A stretch of 64,000 nt of DNA, from contig URMS01000014.1 of the NCBI GenBank assembly GCA_900548975.1, forward strand, positions 15,782 through 79,781. Reading direction: 5' to 3'. This document shows, one piece after another, positions 36,464-45,336 of the stretch (positions are counted from its first letter, which is position 1; each line of letters opens with the position of its first letter). Both the position numbers and the translations under genes were made by a program. Source of the DNA: an uncultured Porphyromonadaceae bacterium (GTDB lineage: Bacteria; Bacteroidota; Bacteroidia; Bacteroidales; Muribaculaceae). Under the pieces are notes generated by a model. It did not search any database. It had not been told where the DNA came from and saw nothing but the letters and a program-made list of their open reading frames with translations.

Positions 36464-37474
36464 ATGTGGTTAACAAGCTCATCTATAGGACGTAAGTTCG
36501 TGATGGCCATTACCGGCGCATGTCTCGTCCTATTCGTAACTTTTCACGTTTTGATGAATTCAGTAGCACTCCTGTGGCCCGCAGCCTACAACATGATCTG
36601 CGAATTCCTGGGTGCCAACTGGTATGCGCTGGTGGCCTCCGCAGGTCTTGCCGCGCTCTTCATCATCCATATCATCTACGCTGTATGGCTGACCGTGCAG
36701 AACCGTCGTGCCCGCGGTAACGACCGCTACGACATCAACGGCAAAGCTCCCCACGTAGAATGGTCGTCGAAGAACATGCTCGTTCTCGGCATCGTCATTC
36801 TCGCATTCCTTGTAGTGCACATGATTCAGTTCTGGGCAAAAATGCAGCTCCAGGAACTTCTCTCGCACGACCTCGATGTTCTGCCCATGGTAGGCGACGC
36901 TCCCGCATCGCCCGCTCTCGGCACCCTCTATCTGCAGCTCGCTTTCGAGCAGTGGTGGACTCCCGTGGTATACATCATCGGTTTCGTAGCTCTCTGGTTC
37001 CACATGAACCACGGCTTCTGGTCGATGTTCCACACTGTAGGCTGGGATAACAACATTTGGATCAACCGTCTCAAAACCATCGGCTGCTGGTGGACCTCCA
37101 TCGTGGTAGCCCTCTTCATCGCTCAGGCCGTTGTATTCACCGTACAGGCCCACAACAAGTTCTTCGTCACCGACGCAGCCCTTCAGGAACAGTATGCCGA
37201 GTTCTGGAGCAACAAAGCCGAAGCCCTCATCAACGAGTTCCAGGCCGAAGCTGCCGCTCTCGATCCTCAGGACATGGACGCACAGCTCGAGTTCTTCGTA
37301 AGCAAAGGCGACAACTACGCCGACCGCGCCGAGGCTATCGCAAAATACGCCAAAGCTCAGGCTCCCGAGGTATCGACCCCCGAGATCAACCAGCTCGGCC
37401 AGTTTGCATCGTTCATCCGCAACCAGGCCGACCGCGCCAAGAGCATGAAACCGTCTAACCCCGCTAACAACTAA
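36464..37474 (+). CDS. sdhC: Succinate dehydrogenase/fumarate reductase cytochrome b subunit with C-terminal extension
   Basis: A 336-residue protein. Residues 1-235 are the five-helix di-haem cytochrome b of B-type enzymes (SSIGRKFVMAITGACLVLF, then HVEWSSKNMLVLGIVILAFLVVH; histidines HVLMN, HIIYA, HMIQF and HMNHG as candidate haem ligands). It anchors the complex in the inner membrane and exchanges electrons with menaquinone. The usual Bacteroidetes protein ends here, but this one continues for about 100 residues that are helical, Ala/Glu-rich and polar (DAALQEQYAEFWSNKAEAL...). By five-helix topology that tail should be periplasmic. The flavoprotein gene follows after 12 bp. Confidence 0.93.
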   Translation: MWLTSSSIGRKFVMAITGACLVLFVTFHVLMNSVALLWPAAYNMICEFLGANWYALVASAGLAALFIIHIIYAVWLTVQNRRARGNDRYDINGKAPHVEWSSKNMLVLGIVILAFLVVHMIQFWAKMQLQELLSHDLDVLPMVGDAPASPALGTLYLQLAFEQWWTPVVYIIGFVALWFHMNHGFWSMFHTVGWDNNIWINRLKTIGCWWTSIVVALFIAQAVVFTVQAHNKFFVTDAALQEQYAEFWSNKAEALINEFQAEAAALDPQDMDAQLEFFVSKGDNYADRAEAIAKYAKAQAPEVSTPEINQLGQFASFIRNQADRAKSMKPSNPANN

Positions 37475-37486
37475 CAACTCAGAGAT

Positions 37487-39514
37487 ATGGCACAGAAACT
37501 CAACATTGAGGGCATGATCGACTCTACCCCCATCATGCAGGATTTCGCCGACATCGAAACCGGCAACATGCCTGAGTACACGATCGACTCCAAGATCCCC
37601 GAAGGTCCTATCGCTGAGAAATGGACCAACTACAAAGCCCACCAGCATCTGGTGAACCCCGCCAACAAGCGCAACCTCGACATCATCGTGGTCGGCACCG
37701 GCCTGGCAGGCGCTTCCGCCGCCTCCACCCTCGGCGAAATGGGCTTCAACGTATATAACTTCTGCATCCAGGACAGCCCCCGCCGCGCACACTCCATCGC
37801 AGCCCAGGGCGGTATCAATGCAGCCAAGAACTATCAGAACGACGGCGACTCCGTATACCGTCTGTTCTACGACACCGTAAAAGGCGGCGACTTCCGCTCG
37901 CGCGAAGCCAACGTATACCGTCTTGCCGAAGTGTCGAACAACATCATCGACCAGTGCGTGCAGCAGGGCGTGCCCTTCGCCCGCGAATACGGCGGCCTTC
38001 TGGCCAACCGTTCGTTCGGCGGCGCTCAGGTGAGCCGTACATTCTACGCCAAAGGCCAGACCGGCCAGCAGCTCCTCCTCGGCGCCTACAGCTCGCTCAA
38101 CCGTCAGATCCAGAAAGGCACCGTGCGCTCGTTCAACCGCCGCGAGATGCTCGACATCGTTATCATCGACGGCCGCGCTCGCGGTATCATCGTGCGTAAC
38201 CTCGTTACAGGCGAAATCGAACGCTACGCCGCCCACGCTGTAGTACTCGCCACCGGCGGTTACGGCCGCGCTTTCTTCCTTTCGACCAACGCCATGGGCT
38301 GCAACGGCTCCGCCGCCATCCAGGCATTCAAGAAAGGCGCATACCTGGCCAACCTCGCCTTCACTCAGATCCACCCCACATGTATCCCCGTGCACGGCGA
38401 AGACCAGAGCAAGCTCACCCTCATGAGCGAATCGCTCCGTAACGACGGCCGCATCTGGGTTCCCGCCAAGAAAGAAGACGCCGAAGCCATCCGCGCAGGC
38501 AAGAAGAAACCGACCGATATCCCCGACGAAGACCGCGACTTCTACCTCGAACGCCGCTATCCCGCCTTCGGTAACCTCTGCCCCCGCGACATCGCCAGCC
38601 GTGCCGCCAAGGAACGCTGCGACGCCGGCTACGGCGTAGGTACCGGCAACGCCGTATACCTCGACTTCAAGTACGCCATCGACCGCCTGGGCGAAGACGT
38701 AGTCCGCGACCGCTACGGCAACCTCTTCGACATGTACCAGATGATCAGCGACGACAACCCCTACGAAACCCCGATGATGATCTTCCCCGCCAGCCACTAC
38801 ACCATGGGCGGCATCTGGGTGGACTACGAACTCCAGACTTCGGTCAAGGGTCTCTTCGCTATCGGCGAGTGCAACTTCTCCGACCACGGCGCAAACCGCC
38901 TCGGTGCATCGGCCCTCATGCAGGGTCTCGCCGACGGCTACTTCGTGCTCCCCTACACCATGCAGAACTACCTGAGCGACCAGATCAAGGTGCCCCGCTT
39001 CAGCACCAGCGCTCCCGAGTTCGACAAGGCCGAAGCCGACGTACGCTCGCGCATCGAGAAGCTCATGAACATCAAGGGCACCAAGAGCCCCGACGAAATC
39101 CACAAGCGCCTCGGCCATGTCATGTGGAACCTCGTGGGCATGGGCCGCACACTCCAGAGCCTCGTCAAGGCAGTCGACGAAATCGAAGAAGTACGTAAGG
39201 AATTCTACACCGACCTGCGCATCGTAGGCCGTGCCGATGACCTCAACACCGAGCTCGAAAAGGCACTCCGCCTCGAGGACTTCCTGGTAATGGCCAAGAT
39301 GATGGCCGTCGACGCCCTCAACCGCAACGAATCGTGCGGCGCTCACTTCCGCGAAGAATACCAGACTCCCGACGGCGAGGCAGCCCGCCGCGATGACAAG
39401 TACATGTATGTATCGTGCTGGAAGTACACAGGCGACAACGAGAAACCCATCCTCATCAAGGAACCCCTCAAATATGAGGCTATCCAGGTGCAGACCCGCA
39501 ACTACAAGTCCTAA
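37487..39514 (+). CDS. sdhA: Succinate dehydrogenase/fumarate reductase flavoprotein subunit
   Basis: A 675-residue catalytic subunit carrying covalent FAD and interconverting succinate and fumarate. Visible: VVGTGLAGASAASTLGEMG (dinucleotide fold), the flavinylation motif HSIAAQGGINA, IQAFKKGAYLANLAFTQIHPT, and the active-site region HYTMGGIWVDYELQT. Size and order C-A-B match the Wolinella/Bacteroides B-type complex. In a fermenting gut anaerobe the fumarate reductase direction, making succinate, is the likely physiological one. Confidence 0.97.
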   Translation: MAQKLNIEGMIDSTPIMQDFADIETGNMPEYTIDSKIPEGPIAEKWTNYKAHQHLVNPANKRNLDIIVVGTGLAGASAASTLGEMGFNVYNFCIQDSPRRAHSIAAQGGINAAKNYQNDGDSVYRLFYDTVKGGDFRSREANVYRLAEVSNNIIDQCVQQGVPFAREYGGLLANRSFGGAQVSRTFYAKGQTGQQLLLGAYSSLNRQIQKGTVRSFNRREMLDIVIIDGRARGIIVRNLVTGEIERYAAHAVVLATGGYGRAFFLSTNAMGCNGSAAIQAFKKGAYLANLAFTQIHPTCIPVHGEDQSKLTLMSESLRNDGRIWVPAKKEDAEAIRAGKKKPTDIPDEDRDFYLERRYPAFGNLCPRDIASRAAKERCDAGYGVGTGNAVYLDFKYAIDRLGEDVVRDRYGNLFDMYQMISDDNPYETPMMIFPASHYTMGGIWVDYELQTSVKGLFAIGECNFSDHGANRLGASALMQGLADGYFVLPYTMQNYLSDQIKVPRFSTSAPEFDKAEADVRSRIEKLMNIKGTKSPDEIHKRLGHVMWNLVGMGRTLQSLVKAVDEIEEVRKEFYTDLRIVGRADDLNTELEKALRLEDFLVMAKMMAVDALNRNESCGAHFREEYQTPDGEAARRDDKYMYVSCWKYTGDNEKPILIKEPLKYEAIQVQTRNYKS

Positions 39515-39586
39515 TCGATAACCACGCACGGATCCGGCCGGCGGCATCCCGGCGGCCGAGTCCTACCAAATACATTACATATCAAA

Positions 39587-40342
39587 ATGGAACATACAAT
39601 CAGCGTAAATCTGAAAATTTGGCGTCAACGTGGTCCCAAAGAGAAAGGACAGTTCGTCAACTATCACCTCGACAATGTCTCCACAGGCAGCAGCTTCCTC
39701 GAAATGCTCGATATGCTCAACCAGCAGCTCGTAGAGAAAGGCGAGGAGCCCGTAGTATTCGACAACGACTGCCGCGAAGGTATCTGCGGCATGTGCTCGC
39801 TCTATATCAACGGCCATCCCCACGGCCCCGTGCAGGGCATCACCACCTGCCAGCTCCACATGCGTAAGTTCAACGACGGCGACACCATCACCATCGAACC
39901 CTGGCGCTCGGCCGCATTCCCCGTGATCCGCGACCTTATGGTAGACCGCAACGCATTCGACAAAATCCAGCAGGCCGGCGGCTACGTGTCGTTCAACTGC
40001 GGCGGCGCCCAGGATGCCAACAACCTTCCCATCAGCAAGGAAGTGGCCGACACCGCCATGGACTCCGCCACATGCATCGGCTGCGGCGCATGCGTGGCAG
40101 CCTGCAAGAACGGCTCGGCAATGCTCTTCGTATCGGCTAAGGTAAGCCAGTTCGCTCTCCTGCCCCAGGGCCAGGTAGAACGCAAGCGCCGTGCCCGCGC
40201 CATGGTAGCCAAGATGGACGAACTCGGCTTCGGCAACTGCACCAACACCGGTGCCTGCGCCGCCGAATGCCCCAAGAACATTCCTCTGAGCAACATCGCC
40301 CGCCTAAACCGCGAGTTCATCAATGCCAAGTGCTCTGAATAA
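39587..40342 (+). CDS. sdhB: Succinate dehydrogenase/fumarate reductase iron-sulfur subunit
   Basis: A 251-residue electron-transfer subunit. The N-terminal ferredoxin-type domain has CREGICGMCSLYINGHPHG with a downstream Cys for [2Fe-2S]; the C-terminal half carries CIGCGACVAACKNGS and CTNTGACAAECPKNIP for the [4Fe-4S] and [3Fe-4S] clusters. It connects the flavoprotein with the cytochrome b. It is separated from sdhA by 72 bp containing a GC-rich self-complementary stretch, and ends the operon, followed by a strong terminator at 40370. Confidence 0.97.
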   Translation: MEHTISVNLKIWRQRGPKEKGQFVNYHLDNVSTGSSFLEMLDMLNQQLVEKGEEPVVFDNDCREGICGMCSLYINGHPHGPVQGITTCQLHMRKFNDGDTITIEPWRSAAFPVIRDLMVDRNAFDKIQQAGGYVSFNCGGAQDANNLPISKEVADTAMDSATCIGCGACVAACKNGSAMLFVSAKVSQFALLPQGQVERKRRARAMVAKMDELGFGNCTNTGACAAECPKNIPLSNIARLNREFINAKCSE

Positions 40343-40369
40343 GTTTACAGACTTAAATTCCTAAATATC

Positions 40370-40404
40370 GAGCGTCTGCCATTACGGCAGACGCTCATTT
40401 TTTT
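40370..40404 (+). terminator. Intrinsic terminator of the sdh operon
   Basis: Perfect 11-bp stem GAGCGTCTGCC (40370-40380) / GGCAGACGCTC (40386-40396), loop ATTAC, then seven T. Confidence 0.95.
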
Positions 40405-40433
40405 GTTTTTTTAAGATTTAATGCTTACCTTTG
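40402..40433 (+). promoter_or_regulatory. Promoter of the SulP transporter, nested in the sdh terminator tail
   Basis: TTTG (40402-40405), a 20-nt spacer and TACCTTTG (40426-40433). The -33 box is made from the last bases of the terminator's T tract, so the two elements share sequence. Confidence 0.8.
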
Positions 40434-40478
40434 CGGCGGTTTTCTAAGAATATATATAACAAGGTACGTTTCAACATT

Positions 40479-42215
40479 ATGGGTTCAATAACCACAGCCG
40501 CAGCACGTATCGGCTCAGCTATCGATTTTCACCCCAAACTCTTCTCCACACTAAGACATTATAACGCCGAACGCCTCAAGGCCGACATCATCGCCGGCAT
40601 AGTAGTCGGCATCGTGGCATTGCCTCTGGCCATCGCTTTCGGTATCGCCTCGGGCGTAAATCCCACCATCGGCCTCACCACAGCCATCATCGGCGGCTTC
40701 CTTGTGTCGTTCTTCGGCGGCAGCACCGTGCAGATCGGCGGCCCCACGGGCGCATTCATTGTCATAGTCTACAATATCATAGCCCAGTTCGGCCTCCACG
40801 GCCTCGCCATAGCCACATTCATGGCAGGCGTCATACTGGTGCTGATGGGACTCTTCCGCCTGGGTACGGTCATTAAATTCATACCCTACCCCATCGTCGT
40901 GGGCTTTACAGCCGGTATCGCCCTGACAATCTTCTCGACACAGATCAACGACTTCTTCGGCATGGGGCTGCACGATATCCCCGGCCAGTTCATACCCAAA
41001 TGGGGAATGTACTTCCGCAATTTCGGCTCCATATCGCTGCCGGCGCTCGCCACCTCGATGATATCGCTGCTCATAATCGTACTCACGCCCCGGATATCCA
41101 AGAAGCTGCCGGGCGCCCTCATCGCCATCATCCTCGTAACGGCCGGCACATATCTTTTGGGACTCTTCACCGATTTCCATGTCGAGACCATCGGCGACCG
41201 CTTCGGCACAATGGCCACCGACATACCGCAGCCCCACGGATTCGCCATCAACATGGCCACCATCAACATGCTTCTGCCGTCGGCATTCACCATCGCCGTG
41301 CTCGGCGCCATCGAGAGCCTGCTGTCGGCCACGGTTGCCGACGGTGTCACCGGCTCGCGCACCAACAGCAACACCGAGCTCATCGGCCAGGGCATAGCCA
41401 ACATCACAGTACCGTTCTTCGGCGGCATACCCGTGACCGGCGCCATCGCCCGCACCATGACCAATATCACCAACGGCGGCCGCACTCCCGTCGCCGGCAT
41501 CGTGCACGCTCTGGTGCTCCTGCTCATCTTCCTCTTCGCCATGCCTCTTATCAACTTCGTGCCCATGGCCTGCCTGGCGGCTGTACTCATGGTCGTGGCC
41601 TATAACATGAGCGGCTGGCGCACGGTTGTCGGCATACTCCACGCCCCCAAGAGCGACATCTCGGTGCTCGCTGTCACCTTCCTGCTCACAGTGATCTTCG
41701 ACCTCACCATAGCTATCGAGATAGGCCTGCTGCTGGCCGTGGTCCTCTTCCTGCGCCGTGTTACCGAGAATACCGAAATCAAGGTATACTCCGAACAGCT
41801 CGACGTGGCCGAAGGCACCGACCTGAGCAACCACGAGGTGCTCAACGTGGCCCGCGGTGTGAGCGTCTACGAAATCGACGGTCCGTTCTTCTTCGGCGTG
41901 GCCACCAAATTCGACGAAATGATGCGCTCCACCATGGTCAGCAAGCCCGTAGTGCGTATCATCCGCATGCGCAAGGTATCGTTTATCGACGCGACCGGCC
42001 TCCACAACCTCGAGCTGCTCATCCGCTCGTCGCAGAGCGAAGGCATCCACATAGTGCTCTCGGGCGTGCGCAGTAATGTCCGCCAGGTGCTCGAGCACGC
42101 CGGAATCGACCGCCTCATCGGCAGCGACCACATCTGCGACCATATCGACAAGGCCGTGGTGATGGCAAATCTCATAGCCGCCGATGCCCGAAATCCTCAC
42201 AAAATGCCGCGATAA
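40479..42215 (+). CDS. SulP-family anion transporter with STAS domain
   Basis: The ATG at 40479 is chosen; the in-frame TTG at 40431 lies in the promoter. The 578-residue protein has about 12-14 membrane segments (IIAGIVVGIVALPLAIAFGIASGVNP is the family opening, GGPTGAFIVIVYNII the pore region) and a cytosolic STAS domain from about residue 455 (VYEIDGPFFFGVATKFDEM ... FIDATGLHNLELLI). SulP members move sulfate, bicarbonate, dicarboxylates or other anions; substrate not evident. It is a single gene with its own promoter. Confidence 0.93.
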   Translation: MGSITTAAARIGSAIDFHPKLFSTLRHYNAERLKADIIAGIVVGIVALPLAIAFGIASGVNPTIGLTTAIIGGFLVSFFGGSTVQIGGPTGAFIVIVYNIIAQFGLHGLAIATFMAGVILVLMGLFRLGTVIKFIPYPIVVGFTAGIALTIFSTQINDFFGMGLHDIPGQFIPKWGMYFRNFGSISLPALATSMISLLIIVLTPRISKKLPGALIAIILVTAGTYLLGLFTDFHVETIGDRFGTMATDIPQPHGFAINMATINMLLPSAFTIAVLGAIESLLSATVADGVTGSRTNSNTELIGQGIANITVPFFGGIPVTGAIARTMTNITNGGRTPVAGIVHALVLLLIFLFAMPLINFVPMACLAAVLMVVAYNMSGWRTVVGILHAPKSDISVLAVTFLLTVIFDLTIAIEIGLLLAVVLFLRRVTENTEIKVYSEQLDVAEGTDLSNHEVLNVARGVSVYEIDGPFFFGVATKFDEMMRSTMVSKPVVRIIRMRKVSFIDATGLHNLELLIRSSQSEGIHIVLSGVRSNVRQVLEHAGIDRLIGSDHICDHIDKAVVMANLIAADARNPHKMPR

Positions 42216-42265
42216 TGCCCAATTGTTAAAAATAGGGCCTTAACGCGAAAAAAAGAACCTTAAAA

Positions 42266-42297
42266 TTTGTGAGAAATAAAAAATGGGCTTACCTTTG
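42266..42297 (+). promoter_or_regulatory. Promoter of the small Cys-cluster lipoprotein
   Basis: TTTG (42266-42269), exactly 20 nt, TACCTTTG (42290-42297). A full-consensus promoter; the predicted start is about 47 nt before the ATG. Confidence 0.85.
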
Positions 42298-42347
42298 TGG
42301 CGTTTTTGAAAGCAAACATACGTTTTATTACTAAATCAAAACACAAG

Positions 42348-42563
42348 ATGAAAAAGTTAGTATTGATGCTCGCCGTTGCATTCAGCATGTCGTTCGTTGC
42401 ATGCGGCAACAAGGAAGCTGCTGCTGATGCAGCTGAAGCTGGTGATTCCGCAGTTGTAGCTGAAGAAGTTGTTGTAGCAGAAGTTGACACTTGCTGCGGT
42501 GGTGATAGCTGCCAGGCTGACACCGTTGTAGCTGCTGCCGCTGAAGTTGCTGTTGCTCAGTAA
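42348..42563 (+). CDS. Small acidic lipoprotein with a CCGGDSC cluster
   Basis: The ATG at 42348 gives a 71-residue protein; an in-frame GTG at 42297 is part of the promoter. The lipoprotein signal KKLVLMLAVAFSMSFVAC puts the lipidated Cys at residue 19. The mature part, about 53 residues, is almost only Ala, Val, Glu and Asp, plus the cluster DTCCGGDSCQAD. Codons are largely GCT, GTT and GAA, unlike the GCC/GTG/GAC-rich neighbours. Full-consensus promoter and tight terminator suggest high, independent expression. No family recognised; metal or redox binding by the cluster is possible. Confidence 0.8.
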   Translation: MKKLVLMLAVAFSMSFVACGNKEAAADAAEAGDSAVVAEEVVVAEVDTCCGGDSCQADTVVAAAAEVAVAQ

Positions 42564-42619
42564 TTTTCACCCCACTCCTCAACATCAGGCGCCTTAGGCG
42601 CTTCTTAAAGAAGAAACTA

Positions 42620-42658
42620 AAAGAGGTCGTTCGCATTGCGAATGACCCCTTTCGTTTT
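42620..42658 (+). terminator. Intrinsic terminator after the small lipoprotein
   Basis: A 15-position stem (42620-42634 with 42638-42652, one mismatch, one wobble), 3-nt loop, then CGTTTTA. It lies between convergent genes and may serve both. Confidence 0.75.
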
Positions 42659-42674
42659 ATATGCCTACTCTCAA

Positions 42675-43811
42675 TCAGGCCAGGCGCCGGGAGGCGGCTT
42701 CGGCCGGGCGCTTCGGCTCGTCGATGCCGAGCCAGCGTGCGCCGGGAATAAACGCTATGATGCGCGCTGTGAGCCAGCTCGACAGGAAGGTGCACACGGC
42801 TATCGCCGGAATGGCGAGCCCGGTAGGCAGCTGCATGTCGAACTTGAAGATACCCACCCACAGGCCGAGCCAGAAGATGTGCATCAGATACATCGTATAG
42901 CTAAGACGCGACATATCGAGCACCACTGCAGGCTCTTTCTTCATGCTGATGGCGCTGAACATAAGGAATGCGCCGGTAGTGAGCACAAATACATTGAGGG
43001 TGCAGAACGACCATCCGATTTCGAGTTCGGGAGTGGCGATGTTGGTCTGCGGCTCAGCCTGAACATAGAACGACCATATGGTCACCGCCGCCCCGGCAAG
43101 CATCATAGGCAGACCCACGGCAAGCCTGCGGCTGCGGCTCCACGACAGATGCACACGGATATAGTGCGCCGTAACCACATAGCCCAGATAGCCTGCGAAG
43201 TACCACAGCATATGGTATTCATTCCAGAAGCACTGGCCCCATACCTCGCCGAACCAGCGCACAAGGAAGGGAATGCAGGTCGACACGGCGAAAAGCGCTA
43301 TGAAGAACTGCTCCTCGCGCGCGGTCGCGCGCTGCAGCCACGGCGATATCATGGGGGTAAAAAGATAGATGCTTATAAGTGGATACATGAACCACAGATG
43401 CCCTGCCAGCGACGGGAAGTTGAGAGGAATGCGCGAAAGGTCGCGGATGGCGGTCTCGCTGTCGATCTGACCCCAGAGCAGTGGCAGAGTGCTGTAGAGT
43501 ATCATAAATATGATGAACGGAGGCAGAATGCGCAGGAAACGGCGGCGGTAGAACTGACCCATCGTCATGGTCGGCTTCATCGGCACCAGCAGATAGGCCG
43601 ACACAATGATGAACAGAGGCACCGACATGCGCGAAAAACCGTCGTAGAGTGAAACCCAAAAGCGGTCTGTCTCGTTCGCCAGCCACGATACCGGGCCGGC
43701 CATCTCGCCGGGATTGGGCGAGCCGTAATAGTTCTCACTGGCATGCACCAATATCACCAGAAAACACGCGAAAACGCGTATAAAGTCCAAAAAAACTATT
43801 CGTTGATTCAT
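42675..43811 (-). CDS. Acyltransferase-3 family membrane protein
   Basis: A 378-residue integral membrane protein with about 10 hydrophobic segments. The family's entry motif is LDFIRVFACFLVILVHAS (candidate catalytic His), followed by the RRRFLRILPPF arginine cluster and later LSYTMYLMHIFWL. Members transfer acyl groups to surface sugars or peptidoglycan, or act as OafA-like O-acetyltransferases. A TAATTTTG -7 box (plus-strand 43852-43859) precedes it. It stands alone, so its acceptor cannot be inferred from neighbours. Confidence 0.88.
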   Translation of the reverse strand: MNQRIVFLDFIRVFACFLVILVHASENYYGSPNPGEMAGPVSWLANETDRFWVSLYDGFSRMSVPLFIIVSAYLLVPMKPTMTMGQFYRRRFLRILPPFIIFMILYSTLPLLWGQIDSETAIRDLSRIPLNFPSLAGHLWFMYPLISIYLFTPMISPWLQRATAREEQFFIALFAVSTCIPFLVRWFGEVWGQCFWNEYHMLWYFAGYLGYVVTAHYIRVHLSWSRSRRLAVGLPMMLAGAAVTIWSFYVQAEPQTNIATPELEIGWSFCTLNVFVLTTGAFLMFSAISMKKEPAVVLDMSRLSYTMYLMHIFWLGLWVGIFKFDMQLPTGLAIPAIAVCTFLSSWLTARIIAFIPGARWLGIDEPKRPAEAASRRLA

Positions 43812-43904
43812 GGTATCAGAGGTTGTTTAATAACATCTTATTCATTTTTCACAAAATTAGCTATTTTTCCCACTCAGGAATGTGCGCCCCCCTGCCATTT
43901 CTGT

Positions 43905-43939
43905 AAAAAAAGCACCGCCCGGTAGTGAGCCGGGCGGTG
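43905..43939 (-). terminator. Terminator closing the cobalamin operon
   Basis: On the minus strand a perfect 10-bp stem CACCGCCCGG/CCGGGCGGTG (plus 43913-43922/43930-43939), 7-nt loop, is followed by seven T (plus A run 43905-43911). Confidence 0.9.
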
Positions 43940-43968
43940 AGGAACGTGGGGAAAGGGAGAATGGCAGG

Positions 43969-45336
43969 TTATTTCAGCACTATTTTGCGGGCGGTGCGGC
44001 CACGGCGTTCTATGTAGATGCCGGAGCGGGCGCTGCCCACATCGATGCGGCGTCCCTGAAGATCGAAATACTCGGCAGGCGCGTCGCTGTCGCCGGCCAC
44101 AGGCAGGCTGATACCGGTAGTATATTTGCTCTGCGGGAACACCGGCAGCGAGGGGAACCAGTAGTTAGAAATCATAGGATATTCCCTGATCAGATTGCCG
44201 AACTCGTCGTAGCGCCGCAAAGCGTAGGTCGGATCGGTGAAATCATGGTACACCGACATGTATATTTCTTCGGTCTGCGGATGCACGCGCATGGAGCATC
44301 CGTAGATCTTCCAGTCCACATCCTCGTCCTCGAGGTTGATGATGCGAGTACAGGTGCCGGATTCGATATCATACCGGTACACATACTTACCCGAGAACCA
44401 CGTATTGGCACCACCCTTCCAGTAGAGCACCGGCTGGGTCTCGGAAGCGCAAAAAGCGTCGGGGGTCCAGGCATACCACGAGTTGGAGGGGCCGTAGGTG
44501 CCATCGGGAAGGGGCACTACTGTATAGGCCAGCGACACAGGGTCGACCTTGAGCAGATACGGAAGTGCCGAGCCGCGGCCGTCGGTACCGCCTGCCACAC
44601 TCACCCACAGATTGCCGTCGGCGCCCAGCACCACGGCTCCGATACCGGCATCGGGCTGCACCACATCCATCTTTATGACATCGGTCACGGCATCGGTCGC
44701 CGGGTCGATTACCAGCAGGCCTTCCGACTGATGAGCCGCAAACACACGGCCGGCAGCGAGCACCATTGTGCCGCACTGTCCGTGATAGAGCGAACCCGAC
44801 GAGTCGGTGTTCGGTTTGCCGTCGGAACCGTTGGGATTCTCCGTGCCGGTCACTTTCTTCACAATCTCAATTTTATCGAGATCGAGGACCCAGATGCCAT
44901 TCGAGCTCGACACATAGCCTTTGGTATCGCTCACGCCGACGAAGCCGCGGCCATCGCACTGCGAGCCGTCGGGAGCTATGTACTGCAGCTGCTTCACAAT
45001 CTTGAGAGTGGTGGCGTCGGCCACGGTTATACGGCCGCCGGTCACGAGCGCACCGCCGTCTTTGTCCTGCTTGGCGATGAGATAGAAGCGGCCGTTCCAG
45101 ATAGCCCCGAACTGGTTGGTGCAACCAAGCTCTTTACCAGGATTTTCGGCCTGGATTACGCGATAGTGCCAATAGTCGCCGTCGGGATCGTCGGGCAATA
45201 TATAGTTCATGGTCGAATTCTGATGTCCGTACCAGTCTTCGTTGACTATGAACACACCTTTGGTATAATCAATACCCGCCCCCTGTGCGGCCGCAGCCAC
45301 ACAGGAAGCGAGAATGAACGAAAAGAGTTTCTTCAT
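43969..45336 (-). CDS. T9SS-tailed beta-propeller (DUF5074/YncE-like) secreted protein
   Basis: A 455-residue protein with signal peptide KKLFSFILASCVAAAAQGA, a propeller-like body of repeated ligand-exposed strands (GVFIVNEDWYGHQNSTMNY, GYVSSSNGIWVLDLDKIEIV, GLLVIDPATDAVTDVI, GADGNLWVSVAGG), and a tail AEYFDLQGRRIDVGSARSG...ARKIVLK that is a T9SS sorting sequence. The GVFIVNEDWYG start is the same kind as in BtuG (IRGLYIVNEGNMG), so it looks like a BtuG relative exported through T9SS instead of as a lipoprotein. Its ATG overlaps the LRR gene's stop (ATGA), and it is last in the riboswitch operon. Confidence 0.82.
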   Translation of the reverse strand: MKKLFSFILASCVAAAAQGAGIDYTKGVFIVNEDWYGHQNSTMNYILPDDPDGDYWHYRVIQAENPGKELGCTNQFGAIWNGRFYLIAKQDKDGGALVTGGRITVADATTLKIVKQLQYIAPDGSQCDGRGFVGVSDTKGYVSSSNGIWVLDLDKIEIVKKVTGTENPNGSDGKPNTDSSGSLYHGQCGTMVLAAGRVFAAHQSEGLLVIDPATDAVTDVIKMDVVQPDAGIGAVVLGADGNLWVSVAGGTDGRGSALPYLLKVDPVSLAYTVVPLPDGTYGPSNSWYAWTPDAFCASETQPVLYWKGGANTWFSGKYVYRYDIESGTCTRIINLEDEDVDWKIYGCSMRVHPQTEEIYMSVYHDFTDPTYALRRYDEFGNLIREYPMISNYWFPSLPVFPQSKYTTGISLPVAGDSDAPAEYFDLQGRRIDVGSARSGIYIERRGRTARKIVLK

